64,000 bases of DNA from Gambelia wislizenii (Eukaryota > Chordata > Lepidosauria > Squamata > Crotaphytidae): contig JAUMIR010000005.1 in NCBI GenBank assembly GCA_030847615.1, forward strand, positions 81,006,492 to 81,070,491. The letters run 5' to 3'. Below are positions 34,601 to 47,300 of the stretch, one piece after another. The notes below the pieces were generated by a model that did not search any database, was not told the DNA's origin, and saw only the letters and a program-made list of their open reading frames with translations. Position 1 is the stretch's first letter. Every line of letters starts with the position of its first letter. Both the position numbers and the translations under genes were made by a program.

Positions 34601-37600
34601 GGTCCTCCATCCTAGAAACGTGCCCTGACCAGTGCAGCTGCGTTCTCAATATCATGGCCTCAAAACTGGTGATCCCTGCTTGCTCAAGGACAGCAACATT
34701 CGTCACATAGTCAGTCCAGTGTATATTTAGGATTGTGCGTAGACAGCGCTGATGAAAGCGCTCGAGGAGTCGTAGGTGGTGGCAATAGGTGACCCATGTT
34801 TCAGATCCATAAAGGAGGATAGACAGTACAATGGCTCTATACACTCTGATTTTTGTGCTTTGCCTCAGGTGCTTATTGCTCCAGACTCTTTTGTGAAGTC
34901 TTCCAAATGCACTATATGCCTTTGCTAATCTGTGATCGATCTCTTTGTCAATCTTGGCATCTGAGGAGATGATGCTTCCCAGGTAGGTGAACTGCTGAAC
35001 GGACTTGAGCACAGATTTGCCGACGGCAATGTGGGGATGGTGGTGTTCGTCCTGTGGTGCAGGCTGGTAAAGAACTTCTGTTTTCTTCAAGTTGACGTCT
35101 AGCCCAAACAGCTCTGCAGCTGTTGCAAAGCAGGACGTTAGGCGCTGCAGAGCTGCTTCTGTGTGGCAACAAGGGCAGCATCATTGGCGAAGAGCAGCTC
35201 ACGGACTAGATCATTTAGAGTCTTAGTGTGAGCCCTCAGACGGCTTAAGTTAAACAAGCTACTCTCAGTATGGTAACGTATATAGATGCCGTCTTCTTCT
35301 TCAAGCTCTGCCATAGCCCTTTGGAGCATCGTGCTAAAGAAGATTGTAAATAAAGTTGGTGCAAGAACACAACTTTGCTTCACTCCATTAGTTATTAGAA
35401 AGGGCTCTGAAAGAGCATCGCCATATCTGACTTGACCACGCTGGCCCTCATGTAGCAAGATAATCATTTTAAGGAATTTGGGGGGACATCCTAGTCTTTC
35501 CAGGAGCTGCCACAGACCTTTTCTACTTACAGTGTCAAAGGCTTTGGTGAGGTCGACAAATGTTACATAGAGACCCTTGTTCTGCTCCCTACATTTTTCT
35601 TGCAGTTGTCTAAGGGCAAATACCATGTCTGTAGTACTCCTATTGGCTCTGAAGCCACATTGGCTTTCAGGGAGAAGTTCTTCTGCAATGGCAGGAACTA
35701 ATCTGTTCAGGAGTATCCTTGCAAGGATTTTTCCAGCAATAGAGAGCAGTGTTATGCCTCGATAGTTTGAGCAGTCGGATTTTGCTCCTTTTTTCTTGTA
35801 CAGGGTGATGATGACTGCATCTCGGAGGTCTGATGGCAGTTCTCCTTTTTCCCAGCAATTCACAAGGAATTCATGGAATTTTTCGTGGAGTGCATGACCT
35901 CTGTGTTTCCAAACTTCAGGTGGGATTCCATCAATCCCAGCTGCCTTGCCGTTTTTCATCTGCTGTATGGCCTTAAGGGTCTCTTCCAAACTTTATTTAC
36001 AATCTTCTTTAGCATGATGCTCCAAAGGGCTATGGCAGAGCTTGAAGAAGACGACGGCATCTATATACGTTACCGTACTGATGGTAGCTTGTTTAACTTA
36101 AGCCGTCTGAGAGCTCGCACTAAGACTCTAAACTATCTAGTCCAGGTGATTACCAGGTGGTAGGGGAAACTACACAGCAGTGGTTGTCCATGTGGATTTC
36201 CACATTTGTCGCTGCAAGTTCCCTTCAGCTGCTACTTTCTTTTTCAAAAATCTGAATGAACCATCCTAGCCTTTAAATTTCTAGTTCTATTTTTTTTAAA
36301 AAAAAACAACCTGATAATATCAGTACCAAGATATTTTGACTGCATTGAGAAGTTACACACTCAGATTTTTAAATCAGTGGTTTAGACCAGTACTTCTCAA
36401 GTTGTCTGATGTGAGGAACTGATCATTATTCTTTCCAATGTGCCAATGACTAGCACCATATTTGTGCCAATGGGCTACAGTTGCTTCTCCTTTCCTAGGA
36501 AACTCACCAGCGATTAGCAGCCAATAACTCATATAGCCTAGCAGGACTGACACTTCTTCAGGGACTGCCACTTTGAATAGACCAAAGAATCAAGAAAGAG
36601 CTGTGTTCATATACAAACTCCCTTCATTCCGCACACATCCTAGTTTGCTTCTAGGTTTGTCAAAACAACAATTATGATGTCTTATTTGGGAACCTGTTGT
36701 TTCTAAGAACCTTTCAAAGCAAGATGATAAAGTAGGAGCTTGGATTGGTAATTGGCGGGGACACTATATTAACATATAGCTTGTTCCACATCCTCAAACC
36801 ATGGTTAATGGTCAAAATGTAGACCATGCCTGAAAGCAGTCATTGTGTGCTACATGCCAGATTTGTTGAAATGTCTTAATATGATCTTCAGATTAGACTG
36901 CAACACAGTCTTGTATTAAATATGACCATGATTCAATGTGCATTCACAGCTTCCAGATATCATTTTAGAGACAGTTAAGTGATATGTACATTGATTAAAT
37001 CAAACAATACTAGAATTAGGCTTACTATAAGCTGTCTCCTTGATCTTATACTGATTTTGTTTTCTATGTTGAGAAAATATTGATAGACTGGGTGAAATGG
37101 ATCATGAGGTGTTCTTCCACATTATTGTTCTTTTTGGACATAAAAACAGATTTGCTCATGTTTTTTCTTTATCTGCAAAGGGTTATGATGCTCATTCACT
37201 TAATTCAGACATAAAACCAACCCATGATTAAAAAGGTGTAATTGGAAAACAATTCAGCTGGCCAAACAGAATCAGAAAGTATAGCTGAAGCATATTTCAA
37301 ACTGTGCTTTAGGCTAAACCTTTTCGCATGATGTTGAAACTAATAAAGCATTAGTAATGCTATCAATTTGCCTCTGACGATTATACTTCGAAACAGGACT
37401 ACTGAACACATAGAAAGTCAAAGCACACAAATAGCTCAAAAACATGATTTGCCTGCACATCTGAAAGCTCAAGCGATGGGTTGGGTTCTAAAGTATGGTT
37501 AATTCCATCCTTGATTTGTCTAAACACACCCATGATGCAATACTTCATTCTTGTCAGTTGCTTTAAAACACATACTTTGAATTTCCCCTACCTAACACAT

Positions 37601-38312
37601 AATATGGTAGTAGCAGATGATATTTATTATGAATAAATACAGAAACAAATAAACAAAATTTAGAGGAATGAAGGACAACAAGTATTGATCCAACATGATA
37701 ACGTTTTCTATTTGTTACAGGCTTTCAGCAATATGAATAAATCAACTACTGTGTATACTTAGAATAACCAAAATTATATTAGTTTAAAAATCCCCTTGAA
37801 ACATTAGACAGTTGGCTCTCTGTATCCATGAATCCTTTATCCATGGATTCAGCCACCAACAGTTTGAAACACCCTCCCCCCAAAAAATCCAAAAATAAAT
37901 CCCAGAAATAATTGGATGGACACATGGAGGAGACCTGTCTAAACAGGTATTGGGTAACATATAAATGACAGAAACACTGGATTGTTAATTTTACAGCTCC
38001 TTTGTTGTTGTAACTAAGCATAATTTGTATGCCTTGCAGTATTTCTGAAGCCAGAGAAACAGATTCTATATTAATTCCTTCTTTCTACAGTGTTTACATT
38101 TCACCATCATTTAAATGTCCCCTGCCCTGTTTATCTCCACTTGATATTTGCATAAAAGGTTACTCCGCCCCTTGTACTCTGTAAACAAACCTTAGTACTT
38201 AGTAACGCTGGCTTGGCTTGATGTATAACATAATTTCAACATTTGCAAAAGCAGAACTCGTTCGAGAATTATAACTAATTTTATATTAAAGCAGAACTAG
38301 AAACATGCACAT

Positions 38313-38345
<33 letters not shown>

Positions 38346-41300
38346 AAATGTAACATAATGTTGTAGAGGAATATTTACACTTAAACCTGTTACATTAGCA
38401 AATTCTGGTGCCCCATCAGTTGGCTAAATGATTGCTTTACTAACCTTGGCTGGTGAGAATACCCCAGCTAGCTTTTCGTTTTGCAGGACATTCCCCTATA
38501 CCTTCTAGGCTTCTCTTTGAGAGATTCTGTTTAGTGCAGCTCCTCACAACAGCAGTATTTGCAGACATAATTTTAACAACTCCCCCCCTCCTGCCAAGAC
38601 CTGTGTGTCATTAATGCAGATGCTCTTCCTCCCTTGACATTTTCTCACAAAGGGTATACTTGTACTTGCTGTAGGACAGCTTCCTGTAGAATAGCTATTA
38701 CACTGAAACCCATTCAGCAACATTTAGTAGTAAGACTGTCAGCTAGAGCGAGAGGAAAGGATTGCATTGGCATGTTCTATTTATAAAACTAGAAAGAATC
38801 AGCTTAGCTGCAGCCTGGGTCTGTTTACATCATGTAAAATGGAAGGGAGTATTTGGGTTTTTGCTTAAAGTTACACTTGACAGATAGAATTGTCTCATAT
38901 TAGTTCTCTGCTTATATAAAGGGGAATAACAGAAACTTAACACCCAGGGATTTTGTGAAGGCAAGCATAATTATAATTTGGTAGCATTTTAGAAATGAGA
39001 AGCTATAGAAATTAATGGCTGTGTTAAGTAATATTTGCAATGGACATGGGATTTTAGATGGAAGCTGTTTGCAATGCACAGAGTATTTAAAATGCTCATG
39101 CTGCAATGCTGATATGGTATTAAAAAGTGTTGTAAATTTTCAATTAGAAAATAATCATTTCATGTTTGTAGCTGCTGGGATCAGGCATAAGGAACAATTA
39201 TTTTTCTGAAGATCCACCAAACTAATTTGGTTTATACTGACTCAAAAGGGAGCATAAACAAGAGATTTTAGTAAATCAGAGTAACTGTCCATTAGCCATG
39301 CCACCCAATAACCATGTTGTAATGCTGGAAGCAAATGCATGAACAAGCAAACAGAAGAGACTAATCTGGGATAAAGTTACAGCACAGATTAACTGAGCAA
39401 CGATCTTGTTACAGCAGTGAAATGCCTAATAAAAGAAGTACTTATCTTGTGGTTTTGTTTAACTAGCTTAAGCTTCTGCAGGTACCAACACATTTGTACA
39501 GGTTTCCATTTAGGAAAGGAAGCTTAAACATTTATGTGTGTAAATTGAGGTCAGTGTCCACAGAGCTGTTATACAATATATTAAGATGGGGTGCTAAATC
39601 TTTATGTCTATCAGCCAAATTACATATCTTCAACCTTTACATCTGGGTCCTTGTTAGCCTCTCCCCCTCCAGGCCTCTTTCAAAATGTCCTCATTCCCAG
39701 TAGTGGGGCCTTTGTCCAGATGTGGCAGATTGCATGTTTTGTGGTTTCTGTTCATGGTGTGGTCTTCCTCCTAGGAACTGCTCTGCACGCATCCCAGATA
39801 TACTTATACCATTGAAGGAGAGAAGGGGAACTTGCACATCTAAATGCATGCTTGTATATACATGCACAAGAACATGCGTATGCTTGTATACCTGATAATA
39901 TGCACGAAAGCTCAGCATTTTAGATTGGTATGGAAACCATGTTGTCTTCCAGATATTGTTGGCCTGAGACAACCAGTAACCTTAGCCAACATAGCTAAGA
40001 ATACAAAGAACTATAGTCCAACAACACCTAGAAGGCTGGATGACTACTCCCCCGCCTTAAATGCACATAGTATTGTTTCTGTGTTCTGCCCCTGCGTGCA
40101 AGTCTTAACCTACAATCTCTTAACCCCAGGGTGAAGGCGGCACTGGGCAGACGTGGCTTCCAGGCAGCCAGTCATGGTTCGGAGAGACTGTGATGGGGGG
40201 CTGCAGGGGAAACAGAATGTATCATGGGACTGTATCAGAAACATAAAATATGGCGTCATAATGATGCCACATAACTGCGAAAGGGTGCACATATCAGATG
40301 ACATCACCCTTTCGTGGTTATGTCCCCGCCAAAACGCATTGTTTTTTATTGATGGCTGAAGCCGTCAATAGATCCCCCATGCTGCTTTTGTGCCGGCATT
40401 ACTGGCGTGTGAACCTCATGCCATTGTACTCAAGTCAATGCAGCATCAATGGCCGGTCCAGCGTGAACACTTCTGGATGACATCACAACAGCCAGGTAAG
40501 TGATGGGCATTTTATGACCCTCCCTGGGTTACATGGGACGTTTAATGTGTGTGTATGTGCTTTTTGAAAGTTTTTCTGTCTTGTTTCTGCTTTTTTAATT
40601 TCCCGCGCGATGAAGTCTTGTGATAATCCGTGGAATTTCAAAGGAGGAAGTGACTGGAGCTCAGTTCACTTCCTCTTTCATTGCCAGGGAAGCCTTTGCT
40701 GGGATTAGAGGTAAATGCAGTGGGGGGGGCGTTCTTTTGCTGGCATAAAAATGGATTTTTTTAATGCCAGCAAAAGAAAGCTTTTAAGGGGCTCATCTGA
40801 TAAAGTCTGTAAAAGCAGAGGCTTGCCGCTGAGGCAGGGTTTCAATCTCAGAGAGACAGGAGCTTGATTTCAGACAAATGGGTCTGGAGCTGACAGGGTG
40901 TGGAGCTATAGAGACATAGTTTTGGATCTGAATGTGAAGGGGGAACTTCTGACATTGGGGAGACTAAAGAATAGATTATTGGAGTTTATTATATCTTCCT
41001 ACTATATTTAATAAACCCGCCGTTGTTTAAACCTGTGTCTGGCTAGCTGTCAAGCCTGGAGTCAGGCCACACACACACCAAAACTAAAGAACCCACACAT
41101 CAACACAAGCACAAGTCCACATTTAAAGGATCAGCAATCCAATACAGGAAGAAAATAATTGGAGGAACAAGGGCAAGGTGAAAGGCAGGATTTCTGAGGG
41201 CTTGGAATTTTGGGACCAGTCTGGGTAAAGGAATCTGTCAAAATGGGACTTTGACCCTACCAGGCTTTATCCCCAGGGCCCTCCCACCTACTATAATTTT

Positions 41301-44300
41301 GTCTTTCAGGAGCTGACAGTCCTTGGCACCACCACCATCAGAAGGCCTGGGCCTTGACTTGCAAGCAGTGAAAGCCAGCCTCAAGAAAATACTGGATGAG
41401 TCAGAGCAAGGGGAAGAAAAGAAAGCCATGAGTGAATATTTCACATCTTACACAACCCTTTGAAAGTTTATGACCAGTTTCACAACTGAATCTTTCTGCA
41501 TCCCATACTGCTCGGATTCTGCCCCCCTCCATAACTAGGTAGCTATGCTTGAACACCTAATGTTGAATATTGTACTCCTTCAATGCATTTGCAGAAGTGG
41601 ATTGAAATTAACAAAAATTCCTGCTTCAAGTTATAGTTGAAACGGTGACAGTAGATTCATTTCTACACCAGGGGTAGAAGGCTAGGGGGGCACATTAACC
41701 CTCTAGAAGATGTTGGAGGGCCGCACCCACTTCCACCCACCTCAAAAAATCTTTTGCCCCAAACACCTCTAGGGGGCATGGAAGCATTTTCACCACTTTT
41801 TGGGTTTCAAAAAAGGTGTCTCCTGGGCCTAAATTGGCCCAAGGGGCTCACAAAATGTGGGGCAAATGAACCCTAACCCTCCCCCCAGTGGACATTTTGG
41901 AGCAGTTGGGGGCAAAAAACGTTTTTTGGGGAAAACTTTTCAAAAATAGTTTTTGACTCCTGGAGGGGGGCAGGGAAGATCCAAACACAAAGGAGATGCC
42001 CTCCACACCCCCTGGTGTGTATTTGGGGAAATTCTTCAGCAAAAACCACTTTTTGATTTTATGAGAGAGAGAATGAGAGAACAAAAGAGAATGACTCCTG
42101 GAGGACCCGGGATGTGTGTGTCAGAAAAATGGCCCTGTGGGCTGCATGCACTTTGCTCATAGGCTGCACTTTACCAACTGCTGTTCTATATGCATCCCCT
42201 TCCTTTGTATATGGAAACAGACCAGCAAAGTGTTTGAAAACTACACTAAGGGAAGTGTAGATGAAAAGTAGAAAAAGCCAGAAAATGTTAATTAGTAAAT
42301 TAGAAAATGTAAATCAGAAAATGTAAATTAGTAGTCCTAAACCATCTCTGTAAATACAACTGACTCATTACAGTACAACAAACTTCTGAAAAAATGGGGA
42401 ATCTCTAGATCAGGGACCAAATTCAACCTGCCAGGCATCTCCATCTGCCCCATGGTCATAGAGTCTCCCTTTTCAGCAGCCCCCTTGCCAAACACTCAGA
42501 GAAGGGAAACGTTTAGGAGTGCAGCTCCTCTATGCCACAGCCTGGAGGGACAGCTGCCTGAGGTTATAGTTCAGTTAATTCTCTCTCTCTCTGGCTTTTC
42601 TTCACAAACGAAGATTCAAGACGGACTCATCACACGCTTTCTGCAAGCGCACTGATGACTGAAAAGGCCAATCTGAGATAAACACGTTCGGTTGCAGAAA
42701 GCACAACAGGTCTCCTTGGGTGATGTTTCCGGGTTGTGATTCTTTCTGCGTTGTCGTTTCTTTTCAAGACATGTTCAGTGTGAGTTCTCAAATAAGGTTG
42801 CAGCATTGTGGATAGTACATCTCCATGCCTCCTGATGTGAGGCCAGGGCAGACCACTGTTGGTGATCAATTTGGCCAAGCCTGAGATGTTATTTCAGGGA
42901 GTCCTTTTATCGCTTTTTTGGAGCACCCCTCTTACGCTGACCTGTGGCAAGTTCACCATAGAGTACTATTTTTGGGAGGTGATGGTCCTCCATCCTAGAA
43001 ACGTGCCCTGCCCAGCGCAGCTGTGTTTTCAATATCATGGCCTCAATGCTGGTGATCCCTGCTTGCTCAAGGACAGCAACATTCATCACATAGTCAGTCC
43101 AGTGTATATTTAGGATTGTGCATATACAGCGCTGATTAAAGTGTTCGAGGAGTCGTAAGTGTTGGCGATAGGTGACCCATGTTTCAGACCCATAAAGGAG
43201 AATAGACAGTACAATGGCTCTATACACACTGATTTTTGTGCTTCGCCTCAGGTGTTTGTTACTCCAGACTCTTTTGTAAAGTCTTCCAAATGCGCTATAT
43301 GCCTTTGCTAATCTGTGATCGATCTCTTTGTCAATCTTGGCTTCTGAGGGGATGATGCTTCCCCAAGTAGGTGAACTGCTGAACGGACCTAAGCACAGAT
43401 TTGCCGATGGCAATGTGGGGATAATGGTGTTCATCCTGTGGTGCAGGTTGGTAAAGAACCTAAATATTCACCTTTCCTAAATGGGAAAAGCAAATGGGAA
43501 ATGAAACTGGCTGCAAAGTGAGCCAGTGCCTTAAGCGCACCTCAGCATCAGTTCAGGGCTTCACTCAAACCTTTTCTTCTGCACATGGGAAAGATTGAAG
43601 GAAAAGCTTGGGCCCACAGAGCCTTCCTTGAGGCACTGGCTCATTCAGCAACTGACTTAGAATCACAGAAACATGGGGTTCACAGCTAAGGCATGCCTGA
43701 CAGATGGATATCCAAGTTCTGTTTAAAAACTTCCAACAATGAAGAGTCCACCATCTTCTGAGGTAATGTGTTCCATTCCCTAAGGGCTTCTTGAGAAACT
43801 GGCTCAATTGTAGGCTGACTTCACCTATCCTTCATCTTTCCCAATCATTAAAAGCAGAGTGACAAGGGTGTATGTATTATGGAGTAAGTTAGTGTATGAA
43901 TGGGATCTAGGGAAGCACATTGAGGCCTCATGTTAGTACTCAGAAAACACAAACAAAACTTGGCCATGTACATTTTGTTTCATGCTCCCCAATGTTCTTG
44001 TCCAGAAGTAATTTTGCCTTAAGCCAAAAACAGCTTCCCCAGCCCTGAATCATTGCTGTTGTTGTTGCACACCCTCAAGCTTATGGAGAACCTAAGGAAA
44101 ACCTATCATGGGGTTTTCTCAGCAAAGTTTGTTCAGAGGGGATTTGCCAGTGCCTTCATCTGAGGCTGAGAAAGTGTGACTTGCCTAAGAGCCCCGCCCC
44201 CAGTGGGTTTCCACAACAAAGTGTGGATTTGAACCCTAGTTACCAGAGTCTTGGGTCCAGCACTCAAACCATACACCACACTGGCTCATTTAAAAAACAA

Positions 44301-47300
44301 CAACACCCACATAGCTCACATTCATAGAATCATAGAATTGCAGAGTTGGAAAAGACCACAAGGGCCATCCAGTCCAACCCCCTGCCATGCAGGAAATCAC
44401 GATCAAAGCATCCCCGACAGATGGCCATCCAGCCTGTTTAAAGACCTCCAAGGAAGGAGACCCCACCACGCTCCGAGGGAGTGCGTTCCACTGCCGAACA
44501 GCTCTTACTGTCAAAAAGTTCCTCCTAATGTTGAGGTGGAATCTCTGTCCCTGGAGCTTGCATCCATTGCTCCGTGTTCCAATCTCTGGAGCAGCAGAAA
44601 ACAAGCTTGCTCCATCCTCAACGTGACACCCCTTCAAATACTTAAACAGGGCCATCATATCGCCTCTTAACCGTCTTTTTTCCAGGCTAAACACACCCAG
44701 CTTCCTAAGTCTCTCCTCATGAGGCATGGTTTCCAGACCTTTCACCATTTTAGTCGCCCTCCTCTGGTCACGCTCCAATTTGTCAATATCCTTTTTGAAT
44801 TATGGTGCCCAGAACTGGACACAGTATTCTAGGTGAGGTCTGACCAAGGCAGAATAGAGCAGCACTATTACTTCCCTTGATCTGAACACTATACTTCTAT
44901 TGATACAGCCCAAAATCGCATTGGCCTTTTTAGCTGCTGCATCACACTGTTGACTCATGTTCAACTTGTGGTCTACTAGGGCTCCTAGATCCCTTTCGCA
45001 CATACTCTCATTCAGCCAGGTCTCCCCTATCCTATGTCTATGCATTTCATTTTTTCGCCCTAAGTGCAGTACCTTACATTTCTCCGTATTGCATTTCATT
45101 TTGTTAGCTTTGGCCCAGCTCTCCAGTTTATCCAGGTCATCTTGAATTTTGATCCTGTCCTCTAGGGTATTAGCTACTCCTCCTAATTTGGTGTCATCTG
45201 CACCTTTGGTAAGTATGCCCCTAATTCCCTCATCCAAGTCGTTGATAAAGATGTTGAATAGCACTGGGCCCAAGACAGAACCCTGTGCACCCCACTGGTC
45301 ACATCCTTCCAAGATGAAGAGGAGCCATTGCTGAGCACCCTTTGGGTTCGGCCGGTCAACCAATTACAAATCCATTGAACTGTTAACTTGTCCAGCCCAC
45401 ATTTTACAAGCTTGTTTGCAAGAATGTCATGGGGAACCTTGTCAAAGGCCTTACTGAAATCAAGGTATGCGATGTCCACAGCGTTCCCTTCATCTACCAA
45501 GCTGGTAATTTTATCAAAAAAAGAGATCAGATTAGTCTGCCATGACTTGTTTCTCTGAAACCCATGTTGACTTTTTGTGATTATGGCATTGCCTTCTAAA
45601 TGTTCATAGACTCTCTGTTTAATGATCTGCTCTAGAATCTTCCCTGGTATTGATATCAGACTAACTGGACGATAATTGCTGGGATCCTCTTTTTTCCCTT
45701 TTGAAGATGGGGACAACGTTTGCCCTCCTCCAGTCTGCTGGGACTTCTCCTGTTCTCCAGGAGTTCTCAAAGATTATTGCCAATGGCTCTGAGATTATAT
45801 TTGCCAGCTCTTTTAATACTCTTGGATGTAGTTCATCTGGTCCTGGAGATTTAAATTCATTTAGATTAAGATGGTATTCCTGTACTACCTCTTTGCTTAT
45901 TGATTCTCTTCTTCTCAGTTTTCCTCACTTTCCAGCTTTCACCACCATACATAAAAATCGGAACTACAATGGCAAAAATGACCCTGACTTTGGTATCCAA
46001 TGATATATCTTTACACTTGAGGATCTTATCTACTCTCTTCATAACTGTCCTTCCAAGTCATAGTCTCCTTCTGGTGAGCTTGATTTATTACTCAGCCAAG
46101 CTATAGAAAGTCTTTATATCTTCATCACCTGCTTTAAAGTTATGCAAATCATTTGTGTTTTGATAATGTTCAATTGTAACAGTGCTTTTATACTTTCTTC
46201 CTTGACTTTGCAAATGAAATACAAGCCATCCATTAATCTATGCAACTAGAACCTTTCACCTTCTATAGCATTTTCCTATAGACGGCTGTGGCACTTCCTA
46301 GAGATAATAAGGCAACCAATGCTTTGACAGAATAAAATTATCTAATATCACAATACAAATTCAGTAAATAAACCTTATTTCAATACCTTATTTTTCACCA
46401 AAATATCAAGAGTGAAATGTCTATTTTCATGTAATCATTTACATGAGCACGTGGGACCACCGCCAAATCCATATGGAAACAAACTTCTATTTTGTGTTGT
46501 ATGGTTATGCTTCATCCTGCTCTGGTACACTAAGTGGGAGAGTGAGTGTTAGGTAAGTAGAAAGTTGTTGTCTGAACTAAGCCAAAGAGAAGAACAATCA
46601 TGGAGAGGGAAAAGACATACATATATTACATTCTCCAATCAAACAGCACAGAAGCAACTTCTGGGAAATAACTGACCTTGTAAACCTCATACACTAAGGT
46701 GAGGCAAAGAGGTCCATGTTGATTTTCTTACATCAAGTGATCATCTGTGTAACTACATTCCCAAGGGACTGTTCTGTGTTGCAGCTGAGCTGACTTGTAG
46801 AACTTATCCATTAACCTGCTGTTCATTCCTAACTGTGGATACCTTCTATGGAAAACATGCCTCTTAAAGTGAATAGAAGATGTGCCACTCTGTTGAACTG
46901 TACTTACACCATGGCTTACTAAACTTCTTTACATTATTGCTTAAACCAGTTCATGCCATGTGTCTTGTCTGAACACAAAACTCATGGAAACCGTATTTCT
47001 GCAACACTCTTTCGCTTAATAAGGGATGGGAGATACAGTTCTGTCCATCAGGAATGGGAATAATGGCCATGATCCAGTGGTGTACTTCTATGGGTACAAA
47101 CTATACACAGTATTAAAACAATTGCATTGCAGTTTAAAACAATACAGCACCGCTTAGCCCACTCTTTACAAACTTTCTGTTTTAAAACCCTGTTTGAAGA
47201 AAAAGCTTTCTGCCTAATGATGGACAGACAGCAAGGAGGGGGCCATTCTGGCCTCCCATGGAAGGGAGTTCCAGAGTCTAGGGGAAGCCAACAAGAAGGT

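Noticed and set aside
34230..35989. Two long open frames (283 and 286 aa) that could be taken for a host gene
   Set aside because: They encode LINE reverse transcriptase blocks, are frameshifted against each other, have a broken FADD motif and recur in other copies in the window.
40850..41060. Possible LTR end with AATAAA and a following unique stretch
   Set aside because: I found no TATA box, no TG/CA ends and no duplicate; the evidence is weaker than at 25.3 kb.
44290..45770. Overlapping minus-strand frames of 162-195 aa
   Set aside because: They are consecutive pieces of one CR1 reverse transcriptase gene with frameshifts, not separate genes.
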